Below, piece by piece: positions 1 through 7,672 of a stretch of 55,666 nucleotides of DNA. Both the position numbers and the translations under genes were made by a program. Origin of the DNA: Mycetocola_B reblochoni (GTDB lineage Bacteria > Actinomycetota > Actinomycetes > Actinomycetales > Microbacteriaceae); contig NZ_RCUW01000014.1 of the NCBI RefSeq assembly GCF_003667525.1, positions 1 to 55,666 of the forward strand, in the 5' to 3' direction. The stretch's first letter is position 1. Each line of letters begins with the position of its first letter. The notes under the pieces were generated by a model. It had not been told where the DNA came from. It worked only from the letters and a program-made list of their open reading frames with translations, and made no database searches.

Positions 1-124
1 TTTCGCACTGATCAAGCAATGGCGCGGCATCGCGACCCGCTACGACAAACTCGCCATCACCTACAGAGCCGGAGCCGTCCTCCACGCCTGCCTCACCTGG
101 GCGACCCTATTAGGAGACACGCCC
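1..124 (+). mobile_element. Right end of an IS5-family insertion sequence
   Basis: The transposase coding sequence runs to the element's end. Bases 110-124 (TTAGGAGACACGCCC) read on the other strand as GGGCGTGTCTCCTAA, which looks like the terminal inverted repeat of IS427-group elements. From about 125 the sequence becomes MFS coding sequence on the minus strand. The left end and any target duplication lie outside the window. The TA at 125-126 could be one copy of a short target duplication. Confidence 0.65.
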
Positions 125-127
125 TAG
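2..127 (+). CDS. IS5-family (IS427-like) transposase, C-terminal fragment
   Basis: Only the last 41 codons lie in the window and the 5' part is off the left edge. The peptide has the C-terminal IS5 signature: IKQWRGIATRYDK, then a short hydrophobic stretch ending TWATLLGDTP. The RYDK block belongs to the catalytic-Glu region of DDE transposases of the IS427 group. The TAG stop at 125-127 lies exactly at the right end of the element, so it seems to be completed by target DNA. The element has inserted into an MFS gene read on the other strand. Family call is firm; the exact IS name cannot be given. Confidence 0.8.
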   Translation, partial: FALIKQWRGIATRYDKLAITYRAGAVLHACLTWATLLGDTP

Positions 128-601
128 CGGCGCGCCCAGGAGCACCGAGGCGCGGTTCGTTGCGTCGAGGAAGCCGACCGCTCGCTCAAGCGGGATCTTG
201 GCTTGGCCGACGATCGAGGGCAGGAGCACCTGCCTCGCGGTCTCACCGGGGGCGTCGAGGAGCCCGCCGAGGAATACCAGTCCGAGCAGGAGCGTGAAGT
301 TGATGCTGCCTGCGAGGCCGAGCACCCCCAGCACCGTAATCATCACTCCGCTGACGACATCGGCGATGACGGCGGAGCGAACCCTGCCGATCCGGTCGAC
401 GAGGACGCCGCCGAGCGGGCCGCCGAGCAGGACCGGAAGGGTGGCGGCTGCGGAGGCCAGACCCAGCTGAACAGCATCGCCGCCCGTTGCCAGCACAACG
501 AAGGGGACGGAGAACTGTACGACGACGTTCCCGGTCCGGGACAGCACGTGCCCGACGACGAGCGGGAGCAGTCCGGACCGCTCGTGCCATGGCCGGGTCA
601 T
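110..601 (-). pseudogene. MFS efflux transporter, N-terminal fragment interrupted by the IS
   Basis: The 163-residue frame is the first part of a major facilitator protein, which normally has about 400 residues and 12 helices. About four to five membrane helices are visible. The loop 2-3 signature appears as GGVLVDRIGR, near residues 63-72. The frame reads into the IS inverted repeat and stops at 110-112, so the last residues (VS) are IS-encoded. The start ATG at 601 overlaps the stop of the upstream ArsR-type gene by four bases (ATGA), so the two form a coupled regulator-efflux pair. The native 3' part must lie beyond the IS, outside the window. Function is probably lost. Confidence 0.75.
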
Positions 602-1167
602 GATTGGAGGCTGTAGCTCTGAATCAGCACGAAGACGGGTTCTCGGGAGTCGCTTCCATTGGCCGCGGCTGGCGCGGCGTCCGCGTCTGCGCTTCGCTCT
701 GCCCAGCGCTGAAGGAGGCCGGTGAGTTCTGCCGAGAGCTCCGCTGCCTCCCGCGAGGTCAGCCGCAGTACGCGGTCGCTGGTGTTCCCTGCCGCGCGCC
801 AGTCGTCGCTGAGCGTCGAGGCTGTGTCCAGGTAATGCTCGTACTGCTGCGCATAGAGCTGCATGACCTGTCGGCTGAGAGCACTCGAGGAGGTCTCATC
901 CCAGCTGGTGGTGGCGTTCGCGGCTTGCCACCAGCGCTCCCGCCGGTCTCGGCCTTCCTGTTTGTGCTCAGTGATGAGGCCCGCCGCCGAGAGCGTGCCG
1001 AGGTGATAGCTGAGCGTGCCGGGCGCCTCGTCGATGTACTCCGCCAAGCCCGCTGCCGTTCGCGGGCCGATCGTGCGAAGCAGGCCGAGGAGGCGCAGGC
1101 GCGTGGGATGGGCGAGGGCACGGAGCTGTGTGGCACTGGCCGTGGTCGCACTGTTGCGTCGTGGCAT
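598..1167 (-). CDS. ArsR/HTH_20-type winged-helix transcriptional regulator
   Basis: A 189-residue DNA-binding protein. The winged HTH spans about residues 10-80, with ALAHPTRLRLLGLL (helix 1-2), a recognition helix near TLSYHLGTLSAAGL, and a wing at RRERWWQA. No Cys metal site is visible, so it is not a metal sensor of the ArsR/SmtB kind. The helical C-terminal half resembles regulators of neighbouring MFS efflux genes. I chose the ATG at 1167. A GTG at 1200 is in frame but sits inside an inverted repeat that looks like an operator. The gene overlaps the MFS start by 4 bp and probably represses that pair. Confidence 0.75.
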   Translation of the reverse strand: MPRRNSATTASATQLRALAHPTRLRLLGLLRTIGPRTAAGLAEYIDEAPGTLSYHLGTLSAAGLITEHKQEGRDRRERWWQAANATTSWDETSSSALSRQVMQLYAQQYEHYLDTASTLSDDWRAAGNTSDRVLRLTSREAAELSAELTGLLQRWAERSADADAAPAAANGSDSREPVFVLIQSYSLQS

Positions 1168-1193
1168 AGAGCGATCGTCCAATGCTCCAGCGA

Positions 1194-1218
1194 AAATCAC
1201 AACAGTTCTTGTGGATTT
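1194..1218 (-). promoter_or_regulatory. Near-perfect inverted repeat upstream of the ArsR-type gene
   Basis: AAATCACAA at 1194-1202 faces TTGTGGATTT at 1209-1218 across a 6-bp spacer. The arms match except for one extra base. The site lies about 27 bp upstream of the chosen ATG in locally A/T-richer DNA. It is a plausible self-operator of the regulator; no experimental consensus was used. Confidence 0.4.
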
Positions 1219-1227
1219 GGCGGGGCG

Positions 1228-2016
1228 CTACCGTCCGGCGGCCGAGCCCGCCTCCCGGTACGCACTCGGCGCCACGCCGAAGTGCGCGCGGAAGCGCCGG
1301 GCGAAGGAGCCCGCGTCGCCGAAACCGCTCGCGGTGCACGCGCCCCCGACGCTCGCCCCCCGCGCCAGCAGACGGCCGGCCAGCTCCAGGCGGAGCCGTC
1401 GGATCGCCGCGGCCGGGGAGGTCCCCGCCTCGGCCAGGAGCAGCTGCGTCGACCGCAGCGACAGGTGCGCCTCCTCCGCGAGCGCGGCGGCGCCGAACTC
1501 CGGGTCGGTGAAGCGCTCGTGCATGATGTCGAACAGCCGCTCGACCAGCTGCTCGCGCCCCTGAGGGGTGGCCGCCTCCGCGAGCTCCTGCAGTCGGCGG
1601 TGCTCCCTCTCCCCGCGGTGGTGTGCGACGGGTGCGCGGGCGAAGCTCAGCAGGGTGGTCCCGCCGCCCGGCAGCCGCCGCGTCGACCACGTCACGGGGA
1701 TCGGCTCGCCGTCGGCCGCGATGAACCACTCGGTGCCGTGGGGCGTGCGCGCGTCGCCCCCGGTGAGGATCGGGCACTCGCAGCGCGGGTAGGCGCTGCC
1801 GTCGGGCCGCCGGCCGTGCAGTACGTCGTGGCTATGCGCGCCGATCACGTCATCCGGCCGGAAGCGGAGCACATCGAGGGCGGCGTGGTTGGCCAGTGCC
1901 ACGCCGCCCTCACCCCCGATCACCCACAACGGCGTGGGTGCCGCGGCGACGACCTCGGCGAGCGCGGTCGCGCTCAGGGCGGCCGGTCCCTCGGCCAGGC
2001 GTGCCGTGCCCGTCAT
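1228..2016 (-). CDS. PAS-domain AraC-family transcriptional regulator
   Basis: 262 residues. The N-terminal half (about 18-125) reads as a PAS fold, including HDVLHGRRPDGSAYPRCECP, a motif with paired Cys found in redox or ligand-sensing PAS domains. The C-terminal 100 residues form the double HTH of AraC/XylS proteins, with helices around AALAEEAHLSLRSTQLLL and the typical ASGFGDAGSFARRFRAHFG ending. The start ATG at 2016 follows GGGAGGG at a good distance, so the longer in-frame extension upstream is unlikely. It is transcribed divergently from cynS and is the obvious candidate regulator of the cyanate operon. In E. coli this job is done by a LysR protein (CynR), so the regulator type differs. 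Confidence 0.8.
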   Translation of the reverse strand: MTGTARLAEGPAALSATALAEVVAAAPTPLWVIGGEGGVALANHAALDVLRFRPDDVIGAHSHDVLHGRRPDGSAYPRCECPILTGGDARTPHGTEWFIAADGEPIPVTWSTRRLPGGGTTLLSFARAPVAHHRGEREHRRLQELAEAATPQGREQLVERLFDIMHERFTDPEFGAAALAEEAHLSLRSTQLLLAEAGTSPAAAIRRLRLELAGRLLARGASVGGACTASGFGDAGSFARRFRAHFGVAPSAYREAGSAAGR

Positions 2017-2166
2017 CAGCCCGCCCTCCCGTCGTCCGCCGTCGCTGTGCTGCCACCGTCGTCGCCCGGGGCGTTCGCGCCCCTGGCCGTGTGACGCCGA
2101 CGCTAGCCAGCGCGCCGACGGGCAATCGTTTCGCCGCTGTTTCCGCGCGGTAAAACCTGGACGGGC

Positions 2167-2196
2167 CTGCGCGAATCGCACGGAACGCTGCGCGAA
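2167..2196. promoter_or_regulatory. Direct repeat, candidate AraC-type operator of the cyn locus
   Basis: CTGCGCGAA occurs exactly twice, at 2167-2175 and 2188-2196, with 21 bp between equal positions (two helical turns). It lies in the 268-bp region between the divergent araC-type gene and cynS. Two same-orientation half sites spaced by whole helical turns is the usual AraC-family arrangement. Confidence 0.45.
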
Positions 2197-2284
2197 AAGC
2201 CTCACGCCGCCGGCCGGCGACGCGCTGGAGTTGCTGTCAGACGCGGACGGCGCCCGGCCGTCCCCCGACCGAAGGAGCACCCCG

Positions 2285-2737
2285 ATGAGCGCATGGAACG
2301 AGTCGAAGGAGCGGGCGGCCATCACCGTCCGCCGCCGCCTGGCCGAGACGGGGTCGAGTTGGCAGCAGCTCGCCGAGCAGCTCGACCGCCCGCTGCTCTG
2401 GACGATCGCCGCGCTGCTCGGCTCGCACCCCGTGCCCGCCCCCCTGGCGGCCCGCGCGGGCGAGCTGCTCGGGCTCGACGACGCCACGGTCGCCGCGCTG
2501 CAGGAGCAGCCGTACCGCCTGACCGGAGACACCCTCAAGGCCGACCCCACGATCTACCGCTTCTCCGAGCTCATCGCCGTCTACGGCCCCGCCCTGAAGG
2601 AGGCGATCCACGAGGAGTTCGGCGACGGCATCATGAGCGCCATCAACTGCAACGTCACCCTCGAGCGCCGTCCCCACCCGGACGGCGACCGCGTCGTCGT
2701 GACGATCGACGGCAAGTTCCTGCCGTACCAGTGGTGA
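2285..2737 (+). CDS. cynS: Cyanate hydratase (cyanase)
   Basis: Catalyses bicarbonate-dependent breakdown of cyanate to ammonia and CO2. The 150-residue length fits the family. Residues 1-80 form the helical HTH-like domain. The C-terminal catalytic domain has YRFSELIAVYG and FGDGIMSAIN, giving the Arg-Glu-Ser triad at R92, E95 and S118. The start ATG has AAGGAG eight bases upstream. The FNT channel gene starts 24 bp downstream, so the two are probably one transcript. Expected to let the cell use or detoxify cyanate as a nitrogen source. Confidence 0.95.
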   Translation: MSAWNESKERAAITVRRRLAETGSSWQQLAEQLDRPLLWTIAALLGSHPVPAPLAARAGELLGLDDATVAALQEQPYRLTGDTLKADPTIYRFSELIAVYGPALKEAIHEEFGDGIMSAINCNVTLERRPHPDGDRVVVTIDGKFLPYQW

Positions 2738-2761
2738 CCGGCGAGCCGAACGGAGACTGAC

Positions 2762-3580
2762 ATGTCCTACATCGCCCCCAAGGACTTCGCGATCCGCATG
2801 GTCGACGCCGGCCAGTCGAAGGCGCTGATGTCGACCCGCGACACCCTCATCCGCTCGTACATGGCGGGGGCCATCCTGGCGCTCGCCGCGGCGTTCGCGG
2901 TGACGATCACCGTGCAGACGGGCAACGCCCTCGTCGGGGCGATGCTGTTCCCGGTCGGCTTCTGCATGCTCTACCTGATGGGCTTCGACCTGCTCACGGG
3001 GGTGTTCACCCTCGTCCCCCTGGCCTGGATCGACCGCAGGCCCGGCGTGACGTTCCCCGCCCTGCTGCGCAACTGGGGGCTGGTCTTCGTCGGCAACTTC
3101 GCCGGCGCGTTGACGACGGCCCTGCTCGTGGCCATCTACCTGACCTACGGCTTCTCGACGCCGCCGAACGAGGTCGGCGAGGCGATCGGCCACATCGGCG
3201 AGGGGCGGACCCTCGGCTACGCGGAGCACGGGGCTGCGGGCATGCTGACGCTGTTCGTCCGCGGTGTGCTGTGCAACTGGATGGTCTCGACGGGCGTGGT
3301 CGGCGCGATGATGTCGGACAGCCTGCCGGGCAAGGTCATCGCGATGTGGATGCCGATCATGCTGTTCTTCTACATGGGCTTCGAGCACTCCGTCGTCAAC
3401 ATGTTCCTGTTCCCGATCGGCATCATGCTCGGCGGCGACTTCACCATCGGCGACTACCTGGTCTGGAACGAGCTGCCGACCGTCGTCGGCAACCTGGTGG
3501 GCGGTCTGACCTTCGTTGGGGGTGTGATCTACGTCACCCACGCGCGGACGGCGCCGTCGAGGGCGAAGACGCTGGCCTGA
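2762..3580 (+). CDS. Formate/nitrite transporter (FNT) family channel
   Basis: 272 residues with six hydrophobic segments. FNT hallmarks are present: the Omega-loop region GFDLLTG (74-80), RGVLCNWMV (167-175) and GFEHSVVNMF with the central pore histidine at H209. FNT proteins are pentameric channels for small monovalent anions such as formate, nitrite or hydrosulfide. Its place 24 bp after cynS suggests a cyanate or bicarbonate-related anion as cargo, in the role filled by the MFS protein CynX in E. coli. Family is certain; substrate is inferred from context only. A strong hairpin follows the stop. Confidence 0.85.
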   Translation: MSYIAPKDFAIRMVDAGQSKALMSTRDTLIRSYMAGAILALAAAFAVTITVQTGNALVGAMLFPVGFCMLYLMGFDLLTGVFTLVPLAWIDRRPGVTFPALLRNWGLVFVGNFAGALTTALLVAIYLTYGFSTPPNEVGEAIGHIGEGRTLGYAEHGAAGMLTLFVRGVLCNWMVSTGVVGAMMSDSLPGKVIAMWMPIMLFFYMGFEHSVVNMFLFPIGIMLGGDFTIGDYLVWNELPTVVGNLVGGLTFVGGVIYVTHARTAPSRAKTLA

Positions 3581-3582
3581 GG

Positions 3583-3623
3583 GCCGCGGGCGCGGACGGG
3601 TGCACGCCGTCCGCGCCCGCGGC
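3583..3623 (+). terminator. Strong GC hairpin after the cyn operon
   Basis: A 17-bp stem pairs 3583-3599 with 3607-3623 around a 7-nt loop, starting a few bases after the FNT stop codon. There is no U-tract, which is common for actinobacterial terminators. Confidence 0.65.
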
Positions 3624-3691
3624 GGCCCCGCGGCGCCTGGATACACTGGCCGGGAGCCGCGGGGCCGCCGCGCGCGATGCCGAGGAGAGCC

Positions 3692-4411
3692 GTGTCCCGT
3701 CCGTCGCTGGTGAGTACCGTCGCCGACGCGCTGCTCGAGCGCGTGGTGTCCGGCGAGCTGCCCGCCGGGTCGGAGCTGCCGAGCGAGGCCGAGCTCGCGA
3801 CCGCCCACGGGGTGAGCAGGGTGACCATGCGCGAGGCGCTCAAGCGCCTGCAGGCGCAGGGCGTGGTCGGCGCCAGCCAGGGCAGGCGCGGCGTCGTGCG
3901 TCCCCGGCAGGACTGGAACGACCTGGACGCGATCCTGCTCGCCGCTGTGCGCACCGACGGCAGCGACGCAGCGTCGGCCTCCCGCGAGCTGGTCGAGCTG
4001 AGGGCGGTCATCGAGTCGGGGGCGGCCGCGCTCGCCGCCGGGCACCGCACCGGCGAGGACCTCGACGAGCTGGACCGGCTCACCGGCCGCATGCGCGACG
4101 CGCACGCGGCGGGCGACGTCGCCGGCTTCGTCTCCGCGGACATCGACTTCCACGACGTGATCCTTCGGGCATCCGGCAATCGCTTCCTCACGGTCGTGTT
4201 CGCGCCGCTCGGGAGGCTGCTGGAGCAGAAGCGCGCCCAGACCTCGGCCGTGGCCGAGATCAGGGTCAACGCGATCGCCATGCACGAGGCGGTCGCGGCC
4301 GCGCTGCGCTCAGGCGACTCCGAGAGATCGCGTCTGGCGATGGCGGCCCACCTGAGGCAGACCGCCGACGACCTCGACCACTACCTGCTGGAGGGCGCGG
4401 ATGATCGCTGA
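3692..4411 (+). CDS. FadR-subfamily GntR transcriptional regulator
   Basis: 239 residues from GTG 3692, which has GAGGAGA five bases upstream; an ATG at 3677 is in frame but overlaps that ribosome site. The N-terminal wHTH shows the GntR pattern ELPAGSELPSEAELA and VSRVTMREALKRLQAQG. The C-terminal FCD ligand domain has FVSADIDFHDVI and late His residues (MHEAV, MAAHL) expected to hold a metal-bound acid ligand. It probably controls the C4 acid-sugar genes at 5.2-7.7 kb. A TACACT box at 3642-3647 is a possible -10. Confidence 0.85.
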   Translation: MSRPSLVSTVADALLERVVSGELPAGSELPSEAELATAHGVSRVTMREALKRLQAQGVVGASQGRRGVVRPRQDWNDLDAILLAAVRTDGSDAASASRELVELRAVIESGAAALAAGHRTGEDLDELDRLTGRMRDAHAAGDVAGFVSADIDFHDVILRASGNRFLTVVFAPLGRLLEQKRAQTSAVAEIRVNAIAMHEAVAAALRSGDSERSRLAMAAHLRQTADDLDHYLLEGADDR

Positions 4412-5162
4412 GCCGGTCGACGAGCGAGACGCCTCCTGGGAGGCGCACGACGCCCGGTACCGGCTCCTCGTCTTCGAGGGGCCGGGGAACGCCGTCGCCG
4501 CCTACGACCTCGGCGACTGCACCCTCCGCGAGGCGCTCGAGGCGGGGGAGGAGACATCGGAGCGGGACGCCAGGCTCTGGTCACTCGCCCTGATCGTCGA
4601 CGACGAGCGCAGCGCGCCCGTGTTCGGCGCCGCCGTCGCCACGGTGCGCAGCCGGGGGCTGATCTGGCTGTCCGGCTACGACTACACCGACGGTGAGCCC
4701 TCGACCGTCGCCGAGTGGCGTCTGCGCGCCGAGATGCAGGACAGCTACCTGATGGCTCGCTCGCTCGCGGGCGAGCCGGTGGTGCTGCCCGACGGCCTGC
4801 GGGTGTTCCGGATGTTCCCCGGCTGGACGACGGTGCCGCTGTGGGAGAGCTTCACCGACAACTACCCGTTCGACGAGGACACCGTCCCGGTCAGTGCCGG
4901 GCTGCGCGACGAGCTCATCGCCTGGGGCGCGGAGTGGGAGCGCAGGGCGCTCGCGGAGATGGACGGGGACGGGGAGGGCACCTCGGGCGCGGCGGCCGCC
5001 CCGGACGAGGAGGGTGATGACCCCGAGGCGGCGCTCCTCGGGGAGGCGGAGTGGGCGCGGTGGGGTGCCCGGCTGTACCGGCGTGCGGTGGCCGAGCTGC
5101 GGGACGTGGCGGAGGTGCGTCCCGGGTTCGCGTTGCCGGTCGAGGAGTCCTCCGCCGGGTAG
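4401..5162 (+). CDS. Uncharacterised protein co-transcribed with the FadR regulator
   Basis: 253 residues. The ATG lies inside the end of the upstream regulator gene (11-bp overlap) and GGAGGG precedes it. I do not recognise a family. The protein is acidic and Trp-rich (IWLSGYDYTDGE, RMFPGWTTVPLWESF), with no signal peptide and no membrane segment. A low-complexity acidic linker at about residues 190-215 separates a short C-terminal helix. A promoter-like palindrome follows it, so it belongs with the regulator rather than the catabolic genes. Confidence 0.6.
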   Translation: MIAEPVDERDASWEAHDARYRLLVFEGPGNAVAAYDLGDCTLREALEAGEETSERDARLWSLALIVDDERSAPVFGAAVATVRSRGLIWLSGYDYTDGEPSTVAEWRLRAEMQDSYLMARSLAGEPVVLPDGLRVFRMFPGWTTVPLWESFTDNYPFDEDTVPVSAGLRDELIAWGAEWERRALAEMDGDGEGTSGAAAAPDEEGDDPEAALLGEAEWARWGARLYRRAVAELRDVAEVRPGFALPVEESSAG

Positions 5163-5171
5163 CCGCGACGC

Positions 5172-5204
5172 TTGCGCCCCGCATCTCAACTTGTAATATA
5201 AGTT
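5172..5204 (+). promoter_or_regulatory. Promoter with FadR-type palindrome upstream of the C4-acid kinase
   Basis: AACTTGTAATATAAGTT (5188-5204) is a 17-bp imperfect palindrome, 14 of 16 arm positions matching, in an A/T island. Its core TTGTAATATAA is close to the TTGTANTACAA type site known for FadR-family sugar-acid regulators. TTGCGC (5172-5177) and TAATAT (5194-5199) with a 16-bp spacer could be the -35 and -10, so a bound repressor would cover the -10. Confidence 0.5.
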
Positions 5205-5240
5205 TGCTGTCGTCGAGCACACCGCAACGAAGGAGTTCAG

Positions 5241-6689
5241 ATGCTGACCGAGACCGACGCGCTCGCCCCCTACCCGGCCGAGGTCGAGGTCGCCGCCTCC
5301 GAGGTCGCCGCCGCGGCCGCCGCACAGGGCCGCGTCCAGATCGTCCTCGATGACGACCCGACCGGCACCCAGTCCGTCTCGGACCTGCCCGTGCTCAGCG
5401 CCTGGGAGCGCAGCGACATCGAGTGGGCGCTCGACCAGGGCACCCGTGCCGTCTACATCCTCACCAACACCCGCAGCCTGAGCGAGGCCGACGCCGCCGA
5501 GCGCAACCGCGGCATCGTCACCGCGGCGAGCGAGGTCGCCGCCGAGCGCGGCATCACGCTCAGCTTCGTCAGCAGGGGCGACTCGACGCTCCGTGGCCAC
5601 TACCCGCTCGAGACCGACGTCATCGACGCCACCGTGCGCGAGCTCGGCCAGCCGGGGCACGACGGCGTCGTCATTGTCCCCGCGTTCCCCGACGCCGGCC
5701 GCATCACGATCGGCGGCGTGCACTACCTGCGCGGGGCGGACGGCGCGCTCACCCCCGCGGGCGAGAGCGAGTTCGCCCGCGACGCGACCTTCGGCTACCG
5801 CTCCAGCGCCCTCGCCGACTGGGTCGAGGAGAAGACGGCGGGGCGGGTCCCCGCTGAGGACGTCCTCGTCCTCGACCTCGGCGTCGTCCGCCGTGGCCCG
5901 GAGGCCATCGCAGCGGCCCTGGCGACGCTGGCCGACGGCCGACCCGCCGTCGTGGACGTCGTCACCGAGAACGACCTCCGGCTGCTCGCGCTCGGCCTCA
6001 TCGCCGCGGAGAACGCCGGGTCCCGGCTGCTCTACCGCGTGGGCCCTCCCTTCGTCCGCGGCCGGATCGGCCAGAGCGAGCACGCACCGCTCACCGCGGA
6101 CGAGGTCTTCGGGCCCGGAGGGGGCGCGGCGACCGGCGGCCTCGTCGTCGTCGGCTCGCACGTCGGGCAGACGACCCGCCAGCTCGCGGAGCTGTCCCGC
6201 AGGGGCGGCCTCGCCGACACGATCGAGATCGACATCGCCGCCGTCCTCGACGACGACCGCTCGGCCGACCACCTGGAGCAGGTGACGGCCAGGGCCGCGG
6301 CAGCGCTGGACCGGGGCACCGTCGTCGTCCACACCAGCAGGACACTGGTCAAGACGGACGACCCCGACGAGAGCCTGACCATCGCCCGCCGCGTCTCGAC
6401 CGCCGTGGTCGAGGTCGTGCGCGGCGTCCTCGAGCGCAACGCGCCCCGCTTCGTCGTCGCCAAGGGCGGCATCACCTCCTCCGACGTCGCCTCGCGCGGC
6501 CTCGGTATCCGCTCCGCCATCGTGCGCGGCCCGATGCTGCCCGGCATCGTCTCGCTTTGGGAGCCGGTCGGCGGACCGGCCAGCGGCATCCCCTACGTCG
6601 TCTTCGCCGGGAACGTCGGCCAGGACGACTCCCTCGCCGAGGTCGTCGCCACCCTCGCGCTCCCCGAGCACCGGCCCGCCGCGGACTGA
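5241..6689 (+). CDS. Four-carbon acid-sugar kinase family protein (OtnK/LtnK, DUF1537)
   Basis: 482 residues. Proteins of this family phosphorylate 3-oxo-tetronates at O4 in threonate/erythronate catabolism. The N-terminal domain has the conserved acidic loop LDDDPTGTQ (36-44), NTRS (76-79) and SRGDSTLRGH (111-120), which bind the sugar acid. The C-terminal nucleotide domain shows KGGITSSDVASRGLG and a glycine-rich stretch near the end. AAGGAG precedes the ATG. It starts an operon with the dehydrogenase 65 bp downstream. Which tetronate is used cannot be read from sequence. Confidence 0.85.
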   Translation: MLTETDALAPYPAEVEVAASEVAAAAAAQGRVQIVLDDDPTGTQSVSDLPVLSAWERSDIEWALDQGTRAVYILTNTRSLSEADAAERNRGIVTAASEVAAERGITLSFVSRGDSTLRGHYPLETDVIDATVRELGQPGHDGVVIVPAFPDAGRITIGGVHYLRGADGALTPAGESEFARDATFGYRSSALADWVEEKTAGRVPAEDVLVLDLGVVRRGPEAIAAALATLADGRPAVVDVVTENDLRLLALGLIAAENAGSRLLYRVGPPFVRGRIGQSEHAPLTADEVFGPGGGAATGGLVVVGSHVGQTTRQLAELSRRGGLADTIEIDIAAVLDDDRSADHLEQVTARAAAALDRGTVVVHTSRTLVKTDDPDESLTIARRVSTAVVEVVRGVLERNAPRFVVAKGGITSSDVASRGLGIRSAIVRGPMLPGIVSLWEPVGGPASGIPYVVFAGNVGQDDSLAEVVATLALPEHRPAAD

Positions 6690-6754
6690 GCACGACCTGG
6701 CGCCCGAGCGGCGCCCGCCCCCCCCGACCTCTCTATCCCGCAAGGAGCACAGCC

Positions 6755-7669
6755 ATGACCGCAGCACCCGTCACCTCGTCCGCCTCCGTCGTCGCCGTCC
6801 TCGGCCTCGGCGCCATGGGCCTGCCGATGGCCTCCCGGCTCGCCACCGGCCTCACCGTCCACGGCTTCGACATCAACCCGGAGCGCACGGCACTCGCCGC
6901 CGCACAGGGCGTCGTTGCACACGACAGCGCCGCCGACGCGGTCCGCGAGGCTGACGCCGTGCTGCTCGCCGTCCGCGACGGCAAGCAGCTGGACACCGTG
7001 CTCTTCGGCGAGGACGGCATCGCGCCGCAGCTGCGCCCCGGCGCCGTCGTGATCCTGACCAGCACCGTCGGCGTGACGGAGGTCACCACGGTCGCCGGAC
7101 GGCTGGCCGAGGCCGGACTCGCGCTCGTCGACGCCCCGCTCAGCGGCGGCCCGGTCCGCGCCGGGCAGGGCGACCTGCTCATCGTCGTCGGCGGTACCCC
7201 CGAGGCGCGCGCGACGGCCGCGCCCGTGCTGGAGCTGCTCGCCTCCACGCTCCAGGTGATCGGGGACCGGCCGGGCGACGGGCAGGCCTTCAAGACCGTC
7301 AACCAGCTGCTCTGCGGCGTGCACATCGCCGCGGCGGGGGAGGCGCTGGCGCTGGCCGAGCGACTCGGCCTCGACCCGGAGGTCACCCTCGCCACGCTCG
7401 GCGCGGGAGCCGCCGGCTCGTTCATGCTCGGCAACCGCGGCCCGCGGATGCTGCAGGCCTACGACGAGGAGGGGCCCGAGGTGCTCAGCCGCCTCGACAT
7501 CTTCGTCAAGGACATGGGGATCGTCACGCGCGCGGCCAAGGACGCGGGGCTGGCCACGCCCGTCGCGGCGGCGGCCGAGCAGCTGTACCTCGTCGGGCAG
7601 GCGCAGGGCCTCGCCGCCGAGGACGACTCCCAGGTGATCCGCCTCATCGCGCCCGAGCGCGGCGCGTAG
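6755..7669 (+). CDS. NAD(P)-dependent 3-hydroxyisobutyrate dehydrogenase-family enzyme, threonate dehydrogenase-like
   Basis: 304 residues. The Rossmann fold starts with VLGLGAMGLPMA (GxGxxG at 17-22). The substrate loop DAPLSGGPVRAGQGDL and the catalytic lysine in GQAFKTVNQ (K180, with N183) are present. Beside an OtnK-type kinase the likely role is oxidation of a tetronate (threonate or erythronate) to the 3-oxo acid that the kinase then phosphorylates. The start ATG has CAAGGAG at the right distance. The decarboxylase (OtnC) and isomerase (OtnI) that usually complete the route are not in the window. Confidence 0.8.
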   Translation: MTAAPVTSSASVVAVLGLGAMGLPMASRLATGLTVHGFDINPERTALAAAQGVVAHDSAADAVREADAVLLAVRDGKQLDTVLFGEDGIAPQLRPGAVVILTSTVGVTEVTTVAGRLAEAGLALVDAPLSGGPVRAGQGDLLIVVGGTPEARATAAPVLELLASTLQVIGDRPGDGQAFKTVNQLLCGVHIAAAGEALALAERLGLDPEVTLATLGAGAAGSFMLGNRGPRMLQAYDEEGPEVLSRLDIFVKDMGIVTRAAKDAGLATPVAAAAEQLYLVGQAQGLAAEDDSQVIRLIAPERGA

Positions 7670-7672
7670 GCG

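Noticed and set aside
604..2094. 496-codon plus-strand frame over the ArsR- and AraC-type genes
   Set aside because: Both minus-strand genes have clear HTH domains. The plus frame is Arg/Ala-rich and featureless.
2237..4285. 682-codon minus-strand frame across cynS, the FNT gene and fadR
   Set aside because: It spans three well-supported plus-strand genes and their terminator and has no domain content.
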